A DNA stretch of 64,000 bases. Source: Gracilariopsis chorda (taxonomy: Eukaryota; Rhodophyta; Florideophyceae; Gracilariales; Gracilariaceae). This document shows positions 49,489 through 60,841 of this stretch, piece after piece. Within the stretch, counting starts at the first letter, position 1, and every line of letters starts with the position of its first letter. The stretch is taken from positions 1-64,000 of the forward strand of contig NBIV01000024.1 in assembly GCA_003194525.1 (NCBI GenBank), in the 5' to 3' direction. Made by a program: the position numbers and the translations under genes. Below the pieces are notes generated by a model, which ran no database searches, was not told the DNA's origin, and was given only the letters and a program-made list of their open reading frames with translations.

Positions 49489-52400
49489 CACCGTGACCAC
49501 TCTTTTGCCACGTGCCCCCCAACGGAAGGCGCACTGCTCTTTTTCTCGCCGAAAACAAAAAGGCACGCGCACGCGCCGTTCCGTTTTTAGAGAGGCGCGA
49601 CGCACGCCAATGCACCATAATGTCCCGCCACCCGCCGTGCTCCCTGTGCTCGCGTGCTACGTCAGCGGCTGCTGCTGCAGCAGGCGCCGACGTAGCACGC
49701 GAGACGGAAGCACATAGCAGCCGCGCCGCACTCGAGACTCTCCCCTGACGCTATGCCCGTCGTGCCGCACGACCCCGCCTACCCCGCCTCACGTCATGCG
49801 CGCCGCCTCGCGCGCCGTCGACGCAGTGCAGTGGCCAGACGGCTGCCCTCCCCGCTTTCTTGCCCGCCATCAGCCGTTGCGCATGGCCGGCTCGTCCTTA
49901 CTAGCACGGCTCGCCCCCGGGCCGCCCGAGCGCTTTCCACCGCTCGCCATTTGCGTTTGTTTCGTGAAACAACACGCATCCAAACATCTGCGGCGCTGTT
50001 ACGCGCGCGCAGAGCGATCTGCGGTGGGGGTCGGCGTGCATTTACAGCGGTGACTGTGCTTTATAAACACAACGCGCTGTATGCACTGCATTCAACACAC
50101 CAACAATACGATTTCAAACCGCTTCAAAGCGGCGGCGTCCGTTTTCTCCGCGCCCACCGGCTCACGCAACGCAACAAGTGCTTGAAAGCGCCCAAACATC
50201 CTGCGCTAATAATAACCTGCGTTTTCGTCCAATGTGCCCGCGCGCCGCCCCCCCTCACAGCATCAACCAAGCGGCGCGAACAAGAATTTTAAAAGGGAGC
50301 TACAGGTAAAGCGCCTTTACTGCTGTCACGTCGCTGCTTGTCTTGCGCTCAGATCGGGACACGTTTTTTCGCGCCGGTTACAGCGTCGCGTGCAACAGGC
50401 GGGAGATGGCGCGCCCGTGTTGGTGCGCGCTGGGACACCATCGCGCTGCTCGTAAACGGGCTATACAGTAATCTCCCCCAACTGCAGCGGCGTTTGCTCT
50501 TTCCGTTGGGGAACGGACAAAGCTTGAACGCAATCCAAGCCATTACATATGATCTTTGCTGTTTCTCGCCTGTTCTACCAACGTAAAGCTATTTGTAGGG
50601 GAACGCATGAATGTATGTACATACGGCGGGCGTACACTGCACAAGTTGCGCTTTTTCTCCAATGTTCTCCACAGCGCTGTGCAAGTGTAGTTGTTGCTTG
50701 CTTTCGTCGATGCGCTGTCCACAGACAAAAGTTGTTTGTAAGTTAACTCTACATGGTGCGCTTGCTTCGGCGACTGGCAACACGGCGATGGTCAACAGCT
50801 AATGGTGCCGCCGCCGCAGGTAGTGAGATTTATGGTGTGGGTGGTCGTGGCGGCTTGCGTCTTTTGTTTCATTTTCTCGTAGAGGAGACGAAAGCAAGCA
50901 GCAATGCAAAACAAAGCGCGCTCTACGTGTGCAGCACGTGGCACTTGACCGTCACACCGCGCCGCCATCCTAACACAACGCTCACATTCATATCATCTCA
51001 TTGCCAAGGGCGGGCGAGTCGAAACGCACGCACAACAACACGTGTGCTTCTCGCAGTTGAGATAATGGCGCTGCTGCACCCTTTTCTTGGTTTTGGTTGA
51101 CATTGCTCTTGGTGTGTGCGGCTGCGTTTAACTTTTACGGAACGTTCAGCGTGCGTGCCCCACTGGTGGAGTCGCCCCCCCCCCCCCCCCTCCCCGCCGC
51201 CGCCGCTGCTTGTCGATGGCAGCGGTGTAATTATGTTTTATTCACTTACACGCGCCTTACCGATGCGCGTGCACGTTTAGGTCTCATGTTATGGAGGGGC
51301 CGTGTACATGGCGCGCTTTCCACCTCGCGCCCCTTGGCGAACGCGCCGCTCGTTAGAATGGTGTACTTTTTCAAGTTCAAGAGCGCGCTATTCACGTCAC
51401 GCATGTTTTTATAGCGCATGTGCGTGCCAATTAGATGCTGTCAGCACTGGTCGCCGATTCTGCAGCGCGCTGCGCCCGTTTGGCGCTCTTGCGACTGCTG
51501 CGCGCTTCGCGAGGCACGTTGAACAACACGCCTCTGTATCGGCGCGCTGCGCATAGCTGCGTGTGCTTGGCGGGAGTGCCTCTCTCGTGTGCACGCTACT
51601 ACGTCAGACATGTCGCGCATCCGTGCCGATGGCGCCGCCTTTCGTATGCGAGTACATATCGCACTACGTCAACTGTCGTTCCATCGTCACCTCGCAGTCG
51701 TCGTACGCGCTGACGTAAGCTGAGTGCACCCCTTCCACCGCCCGCCGCACTGGCAGGCGCTCACCAATCGCGCCCTTTCAAAAAAAAAAAAGGCGCCTCC
51801 GCAGCGGCGAAACGCAAGCCAACGCGCGCACGCATCGTACCAGCAACGCGCCGAGTTCCATCCGCGCAGCGCAGCAGCACATGCGCAAAGCGGCCGCAGC
51901 GAGCTGTCAGCCGCCCCCAAAGCGCGCCGCGATGAAACAAAACAAAACGCATGTTGATGTGGGACACGTTGGGTTCCTTTTTTGGCGGCCGTGAAAAATA
52001 TTAAAGTTATGCGCAAAACACAGCCGCGTGCCTTTTCTATTCTGTGTCACCTCTGCGCGCGATGGGGCCGCCGAAAAAAGAAATTGCCCTTCAACGGCGC
52101 ATGTCGCGCCGTTTTTCTTTTCGGTTTGTTTGTTTTGAACAACAGCCCTTCATTCCAACTTCGTTTCAGCAAACGACGGGGCGCGTGTGCGATGTGCGTC
52201 TCGAAAAGCTGCGCCTGTTCCCCAACGCTGATTCAAATCGATTGTGCACGTGTGGCTGTAATAGCTTTTTCGCAAAAGTGCAGTCCGTAGCTGTCGCTTT
52301 GATACGCGCCGTCGCTGACCCCTCCCCCCCCCCCCGGCCTCCTTACGTGAGCCTCCGCGCCCGGTGCTGTGTTTGAGCGTGGTGGGCGGGCAGCACGAAG

Positions 52401-53783
52401 ACAATGCCCCATTTCTCGATTTGTGCTTCGCACGACGCGTCGCTACTGGTGTCGTGAACCTACTCCTGCCGGGTGTCTTTACACGACTTGAGAGAGAGTG
52501 CTGCGTTTACCCACCACTACTAGCAGGTAGCGCGCACGCGAGCGTACTCAAATGGGGCTCAGCGCGTAAAGCAGCCTCTCGAGTGCGCGCTTACGCAAGT
52601 GGCCATTTGAGGCTGAGCGCGATTGTGCTCGCACTCGGGAGCGTTGACTCGAGTGCGGGCGCGGTTGCCGTTCGCCCGCTCGGCGGGAGATCCGTTTCAT
52701 GCGGTGGAATGCGAATGCGAGCGCGCGTTCCATTGGTTTTGTACGGCATGCCGCAGCGGAAAAGCTCACGCGACCACTCGCAACACGTAGTAGAGGAATA
52801 GTGGTTGCTGAGAGTGGGGGCAATGGCCTAGGCGCGTAGTGGCAGTGCAGTGTGGCGCGTTGTACGAAGAGAGTCTCGAGTGCTGGTGAATGTACAGTCA
52901 CGCTGTTGTTGTTAAAGCGGTGTGTGGTGGTGGGGTGTGTAAGGGGGAAGGGTTGTTGTGGTGTTGCGTGGTGTGCTGTGCGTGTTCTAAACGCAACGGG
53001 CTGTTTGTGGTGGGCGCAGTGGCGTCGTGGGGCGGCAAGACGACATGTCAACTCTCAAGCGATGGGGGGCGGGCCATCACGGAAGGCGCGCCCATGGCAC
53101 GTACAGCGCGCAACGCGCCAAGCAACAGGCGGCCGCACGAACACGCGCAAGTGCCATCTGACTTAGGTAAGAAAAAAGGGAAAAAAAGGCGACAAGCGTG
53201 CTTTTTTTAACATGTACATTGCGAGCGCAAATTGCAGCGCCTCACGTGTGCCAAGCGGCACACGATGCTAACTATATATATATATATGTCAAAGAAAAAA
53301 TGCAAGGCAGAACAAAAAAAAAATTAGCGCAAGATAATGTTGTATGGCATGGCGCATACAATAATTCAGTAGTTGCGAAAAAAAAAAAGTGGTCGCCACT
53401 GGTGTACGCTGCACGTTCGCACAGCAGCGCTTCGCCATGATCAGCGCTGTCAAGCGTCCACCAACCACCTCACACACGCGCGCTGTGGCTTCTCAACCCA
53501 GCGCGCGTTCCAAGCTGCAGCTACTGTGCAATACTGTGTGCCATGGCCATGTGCGTGCGTGCTCAGGTTGGATAGTAGGTGGAACGCTCCCCGTGAGGGT
53601 GAGCGACTGTTCCCAACTGCGCGCCATTTTTTTTGTGGTGCGGCATTACGTCTGGTGGCCGCCTACCAAGCGCGAACAAACTGCACAACTTGGTACGGCA
53701 TATGACGTGTGATTATACGTCGCGCGGTGAGTGTCGGGGGGGGGGGGGGGGGGAGAATGAGCGTTGGGCACGACAGGCGCAGC
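49489..53783. other. GCGC- and homopolymer-rich tract, no gene recognised
   Basis: About 4.3 kb unusually rich in GCGC steps, compared with neighbouring DNA. Homopolymers include 16 C (51175-51190), 12 C (52324-52335), 18 G (53736-53753) and several A runs; a short (TA)n lies near 53273-53287. Open frames up to 179 residues on both strands look like high-GC shadows and carry no domain. Confidence 0.5.
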
Positions 53784-54188
53784 CTACTTCATGCCGGCCA
53801 CCAGAAAGGCGATGGCGCACTTTGCCGGGGGAGAGGAAGAACGTTTCCGTTTGACGATTCCGCGAGTGGCCTGTAGGTAACGGTGAACCGTAGACTTGGG
53901 AAGAGACAGCGCGTGCGCGGCCTTCCTCACCGAGTACTTTTGGTTTGTGACGAGGTGCACGGCCGTTTCGAGCCGCACGTCGCGATCGTCGTACGACGAT
54001 GGGGGCGATTGCACCGAGATTGGAGACGGCGGTGTGGGCGGCGGGGTGAGCGGTTGCGGCGAGCTGTGCTCCACTGGCGCCGGCGCCGGCGCCGGCGCCG
54101 ATGCGAGCTCGACGGCAAGGTGCGGGGGGGATGGCGGGTAAGCAGCGGCGGCGGAGTGGCAAGGGGAAAGCAAGTGCAGAAGTTCCAT
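53784..54188 (-). CDS. Small pipsqueak-type HTH protein
   Basis: The 134-residue protein starts at the ATG at 54188, supported by a TATAAAA box at 54326-54320 on the same strand; the open frame upstream of it contains that box and so is not coding. The N-terminal 75 residues are Pro/Ala/Ser-rich with an APAPAPAP run. Residues ~82-122 form a psq-type helix-turn-helix (LETAVHLVTNQKYSVRKAAHALSLPKSTVHRYLQ split across helices), followed by a basic patch (KRKRSSS). Such domains bind DNA in pogo-type transposases and CENP-B. There is no DDE domain, so it may be a domesticated regulator. Its binding site is unknown. Confidence 0.65.
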   Translation of the reverse strand: MELLHLLSPCHSAAAAYPPSPPHLAVELASAPAPAPAPVEHSSPQPLTPPPTPPSPISVQSPPSSYDDRDVRLETAVHLVTNQKYSVRKAAHALSLPKSTVHRYLQATRGIVKRKRSSSPPAKCAIAFLVAGMK

Positions 54189-55271
54189 GATATTGGGGGG
54201 GATGAAATCGGGAGACTGGGAACGATACGTTCGACGGGATGGGGGGGAAGGCTGGGGTGGCGCGTGAAGAGATCGGCGAGGGCTGAGGCGGAGGTGGCGG
54301 AGGTGGCGGAGAGAGGCGGTTTTATAGCGCTTTAGATAGGGAGAGGTGTGGCTGTTGTGTGGGGGGGGGGGCTGCTTGTGGGCTGCTTGTGGAAAGCGAG
54401 TGTGTTTAATGGAGCGAGGGTTGGTTGTTATGTGGGTGCGTGTTGAGTGCTGTGTGACGTAAATGGGTGTGACGTCACGCAAGGCGCACGTTTTATTTGA
54501 AAGTATATGCGCGCATTTAGCGGAAGGTTATTGACGCGGGTGTCTTTTCTCATGGGGGGGGGGGGATGGCATGTCCCATGGTGGTTGAGGTGGGGGGGTG
54601 AGTGGCAAAGCACAGTTTGGCGGTATGAGGGAGGGCGCGCCATTTTGTGCGTAATAACAATGAACGTGCAGCACGGCGGGAGGCCACGTAAAGGTTTACA
54701 CAGATGGGCGCGGCTGAACGCTGCGGGTGCGACCCGTACCACTACTCTAGCTAGCATATCTACGTCAGCGCTGCTTCGCTCATGGCGCTCGTGACGCGCC
54801 AGCTTGCAGCGCGCCGGGGCGCCCAAAAAAGTCGACAGCCGTCTCTCACTTTCTGCTTGCAACGCGCTCAGAATAAACATTTTCATTGGCTGAATTTGTG
54901 CCAAATCAACAAGCTCAATCTAAACGTAAAAGTTATACAATTTGCTCTGCCAGTAAAAGAAAGAGCTGTAGCTAAACAAATGCTGTCGCATAGCTATCGC
55001 TCTTCTTAAACAAACGTCAGCTGTTGCTACTCTCGCCGCGAGACAAGTAGTATACGTACGTCTATACTTTGCATGCAGCAATGGCCACAATCTCGCGCTG
55101 AGCTGCGGTAGCGTGCCGCCGTGAAGCCATCACTTGTGCTTTTGAAACTTGTTGCAAATCCCGATTTTGTACATTTTACGCCACGTGTGCGCCGAATGAA
55201 CCGCCTCGCCCCGCAGCTAATGCTCTCGCGTCGCGCGCGGGAGATGCGTGAGCCCCCAGCTCGCGCCGCTC
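54189..55271. promoter_or_regulatory. Upstream region of the psq-HTH gene and intergenic
   Basis: The interval includes the TATAAAA box (minus strand, 54326-54320), G runs of 11 (54361-54371) and 12 (54554-54565), and the presumed promoter of the phosphatase gene. No other gene is seen. Confidence 0.45.
54320..54326 (-). promoter_or_regulatory. TATA box of the psq-HTH gene
   Basis: TATAAAA on the minus strand, 132 bases upstream of the ATG at 54188. It rules out the longer reading of that frame. Confidence 0.55.
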
Positions 55272-56584
55272 ATGGCGCTGCACTTCGTCGCGCCGAAGCC
55301 GCTGCCGACGCGCAAAGCGCCGCGCCGTTGCACTTTGCTGCGCGCCCAAGTCGCCCCGTCCGCCACTTCCTCGGCGCCGCCCACGCCGCGCCGCTCAAAG
55401 TTGATCCTCACGCGTCGCGTGCACGCCTGGGCGCTACACACCTCCTCCACCGGCGCAACGCCTTACAATCCCCGCCCGTCGCCTCCGCCCGTGCCGTCCG
55501 TGTCATTGCGACCTCCGCCCGCCCACCCCGACCTGCTTCTCGACACCGCTCCACCGGTGCACACTTTTGTCGTTCAGCGCGGTTTGCTTACCACCGTCCA
55601 TAAGCGCCGCTACGCAGACCCGCCGCACCGCTATTTGCGCATTTCGTACGGCTTGCTTACCCCGTTGGCACCCGGCTATGCCACCGCTTCTAACCCGAGG
55701 GCGGCGGGAACGCTGGCTTTGAAGAAGTGGTATGCTACTGCTAGACGCTGGCGCCTTTTGGCTCACCCTTCTTCAAAGCTTTTGCTGTCTCGTCGCTTTT
55801 CGCCTACCTCTACTGCGCCGCACCAGCACGCCCCTCTGTCAAGCAGCAGCAGCAGCAACTCATATCGCCCATCAACCGCGCGCTGGGAATTTCGCCCCGC
55901 CTAATTGTTGTAGGTGACGTGCACGGATGTATTCATGAGTTGCAGCAGCTTCTCAGATTGGCTGATTACACGCCGGGCGATCAAGTCATATTTCTGGGCG
56001 ATCTCGTTGCAAAGGGTCCGGATTCCCCGTCAGTCGTCCAGTTAGCGCGTGAGATCGGCGCAAAGACCGTGCGAGGAAACCATGACTACGAGGTCATCCG
56101 CTTCTGGGAAGCGCGACGTCGTGGCGACCACGCCATCGTCTCGCCCGAGCATGCCGCCATTGCGACCAAACTTTCAACTGCAGACGTTAGGTTTTTGGGC
56201 GATGCACCGTGGTTCATTGAGGCCGCTGATATGAAGCACTTGTTTGTTCACGCCGGCTTCATCCCGCGCGTCAAGCTCACCCAACAGAACCCCCGCCTTA
56301 TGATGAATATGAGGAGCGTTTTGAAGGACGGAACGGTTACGGCGAAGAGTGTCGTTGGTTATGAATGGGCAAAGTTGTGGCAGGGTCCTCACACCGTGGT
56401 TTTCGGACATGACGCGTGTCGCGGCTTGCAGCACTTTCAGTATGCTAGGGGAATTGACACGGGATGTGTTTACGGTGGCCGATTGACCGCTTTACTGTTA
56501 CCCGAGAATCGACTCATCTCTGTTGCCGCAAAGCGCGCCTATGTGTCTCCGAGGAAGTTGCGCACCGTTCTTTGTGACCAGTAA
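55272..56584 (+). CDS. ApaH-like metallophosphatase (N-terminal exon structure unresolved)
   Basis: The catalytic domain lies in the frame open from 55745 to 56584. It has the full PPP-type metal set: GDVHG (55913-55927), GDLVAKGPDS, RGNHDYE, FVHAGFIP and VFGHDA. Spacing and small size match ApaH-like phosphatases (ALPH), relatives of bacterial diadenosine tetraphosphatase; in trypanosomes one acts as the mRNA decapping enzyme. The catalytic frame has no ATG before GDVHG. A second frame, from the ATG at 55272 to 55904, is basic and Ser/Ala/Pro-rich like a transit peptide and overlaps it. An intron, perhaps starting at the GTATGC near 55730, probably joins them, but I cannot place it in phase. 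Confidence 0.75.
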
Positions 56585-58794
56585 CCTCGTCTGCTGCCCT
56601 TTTTCTGGTTATTACTCATCATCACTTCCGCATTCGCATCTGCATCTGCATCTTTACTCCCTCCTCGCCATGTTCTATCCTAACAGTTATCCTTTCTTCC
56701 CCATGCTTCTAATGGCACATGCCCAACTTTTCCCACGTTCTCTGCTCAATCACTCACCTGCCTTTTTCCTTTTTGTCACATGGTCATGCATGCCAAAACG
56801 TCCTATGACGCAAGCACCTGCGTGCATTGCAACGCTGTAAGACTAAACAAAAAAGCTGTTCGTTGACATCCCCCCATAACCCCGACACAAAAACAACACA
56901 AGTGCTTATGGGTACTGCTCCTGGCCTTGTGCTGGAAACACGTATGTACTGCGTTGCGCGCGTGATCCATCTTCTCTCATGGCCCCTCGTACTGAATTAT
57001 TCTCTCTGTGTAAATGGGCAGTAAACCCGCATACGCAACATCTACACACAAAGCTCCGAAAGGTTGAGTTACGGGCAAATGCCTCCAACCACCGTTGGGA
57101 CATTCGCTCTGAAGGGCGCGTTCATTATCTCAAACTGAATGAAACCATGCCCGACTGGAAAAACGTAAAGATTCGTCGGGCTTGAATGGATGCATTACAT
57201 GTTCGTCGTGCTCGCAACCGCTATATTATTGTGTGAAGTGCGCTGCGCTTGTTGGATTCACGTTCAGGTTTCTTTTTCTTCGATCTTCACTCCCAGCCAT
57301 GCAATGACCGCCGGACCTTTGCAAGCGTAGGACCTTGTTTGATGTGGTTGTTTGGTGGTTTGCAACGCCAGACAAGCAGAGAATTTGCAATGAGGCCCGT
57401 GTATGACATCTTTGGCGATTTTGCTTTTAGTACTGTCCCCATAAGCCCACCACATTTAGGGTTTTGCTCTTACAATCGCCTCCCCTCATACCGGTATTCG
57501 TGTATCCTGCTTCCCAGAAGGCCAGAAGGTTGGGCTTTGATTCAGTCGGGTGAGACACTGGTTGAATGCGTGCTGTGCGTCACAATTTTTGCAGCTATCT
57601 ACAGTATCAGCATTGTTTACATCGTATGACGCTCAAACGATGACTGGTCCCGTTTCTTCCTTCGGTACCCTTGTGGGCTCGCGTGACGTGCAAATCGATT
57701 TGATCGTTTGAAAATGAGAAAGCCCAGCAGACATGGAAGGAATGTTTGACAACATGTTCACGCTTGCGATATTCACGTTTTGCAGCGCCCTGACCCCACA
57801 CAAATTCGTATTCATATTTGAATCCATATTCTGGCGGGTGTGGGCTTCGTGCTGTTAAAGTTAGATCGGCGGCAGCGATAGGGGCACCCTTGCCCACGCG
57901 TTTTTATGACGCGATGCGTGTCGTAGGGCAACTGATGAATTGTCAATCGCATTTCACTCTCAGCAGCGAAAACGAGCACGTGGGAAATAAATCGGGCAAT
58001 GTCGGCTTCGGACACGGCACAAAACTGGTTTGTTGCGCAATTGGAGGACTGCTTTATGTTCAGTGCGAACCGGCGAAGAGGTGGCAATTTTGTTGTCTCA
58101 GGAATCTGCACGTTGAGCTCTTTCCCCCCTAGGTGCAGGTGCAGGTATGGCTTCTAACCTTAGCTTTGGCGCTCTCCTCTCCGCCAGTAATGCGAGATTG
58201 ATTCCAGATTCGGTGACAGATATATTGCTGGTCTTGAAATGTAATGCAGTAGGAACCTTATTTGTTGCTGTTTATAGTATTCCGCAACTCGCCCCCATTG
58301 GTGAGAAAAGGCGGAACACTATCCTTTCGCAAACGTACATATGTAGCAGGCAGATAGACGCAGTCTAGTTTCTACGCAAAGTGCTCGCAGTCATGTAGTG
58401 GGCTCTGGGGCACTGAAAAGCAATCAGTGCACGTGTATCCAAGATTACCCGCCCTCGAGCTTAACCGATATCAAAGAACTTCTCTCTGTTGTTGTCTATG
58501 TGCCGTGGTCGTAATTCCGAAAGCACAGAAGAGTTGTACAGAAAGAAGCTTTCTCTAGAGCATGCCAGGTCAGCACTAGCTTTCGAGTAGTTACCGGTCT
58601 CCAAGGGAGAGCCTATCGGCATTCCATCTCGCTTCCTCAAAGGGATAAAGACAGGTGAACCGCGGGAAGGACGATTAGCATACACCCACCTTCCTTCTCT
58701 TTAAACGGTTCGGAGTTTGGTCTCCTTTGGAGATCCGAATGCCAGTCCATTTAGCACCCCTCACCTGACGACAGGAAAGACGGACACACCTCGG
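56585..58794. other. Intergenic, no gene recognised
   Basis: About 2.2 kb. Frames such as 57249-57629 and 58148-58368 (plus) and 58685-58461 (minus) have no convincing motif. The interval probably contains the 3' end of the phosphatase transcript. Confidence 0.4.
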
Positions 58795-59011
58795 ATGCAG
58801 TTCCGCCCGTCGAGGCGTGCCAACCTTCCGAAAAGGCTACAAAAAGACTATGAAGTTACACAGGATGAGGAGGCCAAATGGAGATGAGATTGGGTCTATT
58901 AGCGGAATTTAGCCGCCGTATACATAATTAGCATTCTTCTTCTACAAAGTTAGTACCGCTGCCTCGGAATTAGAGGCGCGTGCCCGTAGACACACACACG
59001 CACACACACCT
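58795..59011 (+). repeat. Dispersed ~215-bp repeat with CA-rich tail, copy 2
   Basis: Second copy of the repeat at 14928-15142, in the same orientation and of similar length, with a degenerate (CA)n tail. It has small indels relative to copy 1. Confidence 0.8.
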
Positions 59012-60277
59012 CGGATATTTCCTTTCATATTTCGGAACAGACTTTCCACAGAAACGGGGCTTTGGCCTTTCACCTCGCGTGGTTCATCAGCTCTTCCTAC
59101 GCCCAGACATCTCTGGTTATTTGGGGCATACCGCAATATCAAGGATAAGCATGGTTCTGAACACGAGACCTGTACACGTAAGTGCACAAAGGTGTCCAAA
59201 CAAAGGTCGACAAACAAACAATGAACGCCTTCTTCTTCAAACCGTCTACTTCAACTTTCCCTTCCCAGTCCACGCTACCCTTGGTACAACACGCAACTCC
59301 AAAACTGTTAAGAGTCTTTGCTCTGCGCAGCAATGCGTGTGGAGGTCTTGCAGCCAGGCCACTTGGCCCCTGCTGCTGAAGACCCCTACGCAATAATGGC
59401 CACACAATTTGCAACGGCAATTTTGGACCTAAACATCATTTTCCGCCCGCAATAATAAGGGGCGTTCTATATTTGTTGCTAGTAAAGTGAATATTGTCAA
59501 TCTGAAAGCCCTTGCGAAGCTGATAGATAAACTGGCCCTACACCCCGAACAATTGACCTACATCGCGGATCTTGGACAAGGCAATTTCTGAACATCGGTG
59601 CGCTTGTCTCTCTTATTAGGAAGCATGTTTGGAGAGGGCTTCTTCATGCTTGTTTTCGAACTGGCTTAAAACAAGCGGCAGAGAACTCTTCTCCGAGTCG
59701 AAATGCCGGTCCACTAGCAGGTGGCGTGCCAACGGTAGTCTCGAGTTTCCTTTTATATTTCGATCGATACGCACGGTACATGCGGGAAGATTTGCGGGGA
59801 AGCTTGCAAACGCTTCTCAGGAATGGTATGCTACAGGAAAGCTGAACGTTAACATAGTCCGCCTAAGGCTGGCTTGGCGGCGGTTAATCACCCGTGTTCT
59901 TGCGATTATGGTCTTCTCCGCAGCAGCACGCCCAAAATTACTTTCCCAGCAGTATGTTGTAGGCGTACCATACGGTGCAAAAGCCATCGATCTCCGTTGC
60001 GAGCAGTAGCTAAAAAACCACGGAACGATCATTGTTCTCAACGTACATCATCGCGCAATGCGTTGGGATCGCATAGTGCCTCAATTACTGCCACAGTGCT
60101 TCGGTCCCTCATCGTTTCGGAGACCAAGTAATCGAACAGCTGTGAAGAATCCCACCGAGGGGAGCCGTCTGGTTCACTTCTCTTTTTTAGGAAGCACAAG
60201 TACTTGGCCAGGCCATCGACCTGCCCATGGTAACTCGATGCAGACGATCATCGCGTGCATGATGGACATCAGCATCA
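59012..60277. other. Intergenic, no gene recognised
   Basis: About 1.3 kb with only short frames lacking motifs (for example 59629-60009 plus). Confidence 0.4.
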
Positions 60278-60599
60278 GCGCTCAACGGTCTTCTTCTTCT
60301 TTCTTTATTATGGGCAAACATTACCTGATTACGGCATTGTGGTAGAATTTAACTCTACAGGGGAGCTTTTCTTCGTCTAGCATGCTAAACTCTATGTACG
60401 TAATGCTCCTCGGAAAGAAAGATTTTCTCTGTCCCGTAGTACCAATCTCTATTCATGTCCCCGGAATGTAGCCGATGACTGCTGCTTGCTCTCACCTTGC
60501 AGCAGCCGTGTTGCGCTCACTAGCTACTATCTCGGAACATGGAAAGATCAGCACCAAGCTTCTACGCGAAGACCCGAGATCGCCTGCGCTCAACGGTCT
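60278..60599 (-). mobile_element. SINE-like retroposon with 14-bp target-site duplication
   Basis: The direct repeat GCGCTCAACGGTCT occurs at 60278-60291 and 60586-60599. Between them lies a 294-base insert that, read on the minus strand, ends in CCCATAATAAAGAAAGAAGA, an AAG-rich tail abutting the left duplicate. Its 3' ~170 bases match 13617-13791. It has no coding frame. Length, tail and duplication are those of a SINE or a severely truncated LINE moved by target-primed reverse transcription. The 5' ~125 bases do not obviously resemble a tRNA. Confidence 0.75.
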
Positions 60600-60841
60600 A
60601 TCTTGTAAAACGGCGGAGCGGAATTATTCTGGCGTGACAGTGGTGTAACGCAACGTGACAGGGCGGCGAGTGGCCAACGCGTGAACTTTGATTGTCTGGT
60701 GTGTGCGAATGAAGCGAAAGTGTACCAACGGTAGAGTCTACCGCACGAGCAGAGCAGCTAGCGTCATCTTCGAGCGGATCGCCGCTGGTCAGCGTGCAAC
60801 CCGCGTCACTGCCTACGTCCTGCTCCGACCACCGTCGCAAA

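Noticed and set aside
49753..50292. 179-residue plus-strand frame in the GCGC-rich tract
   Set aside because: Composition (Arg/Ala/His) is that of a high-GC shadow frame, and similar frames occur on the opposite strand.
52548..53051. 167-residue minus-strand frame
   Set aside because: Arg/Pro/His-rich with no domain, as expected from chance in GC-rich DNA.
58461..58685. Possible copia-like C-terminal fragment (RPRHIDNN)
   Set aside because: Only a very short match to the copia RxRHID motif and no other retrotransposon sequence nearby.
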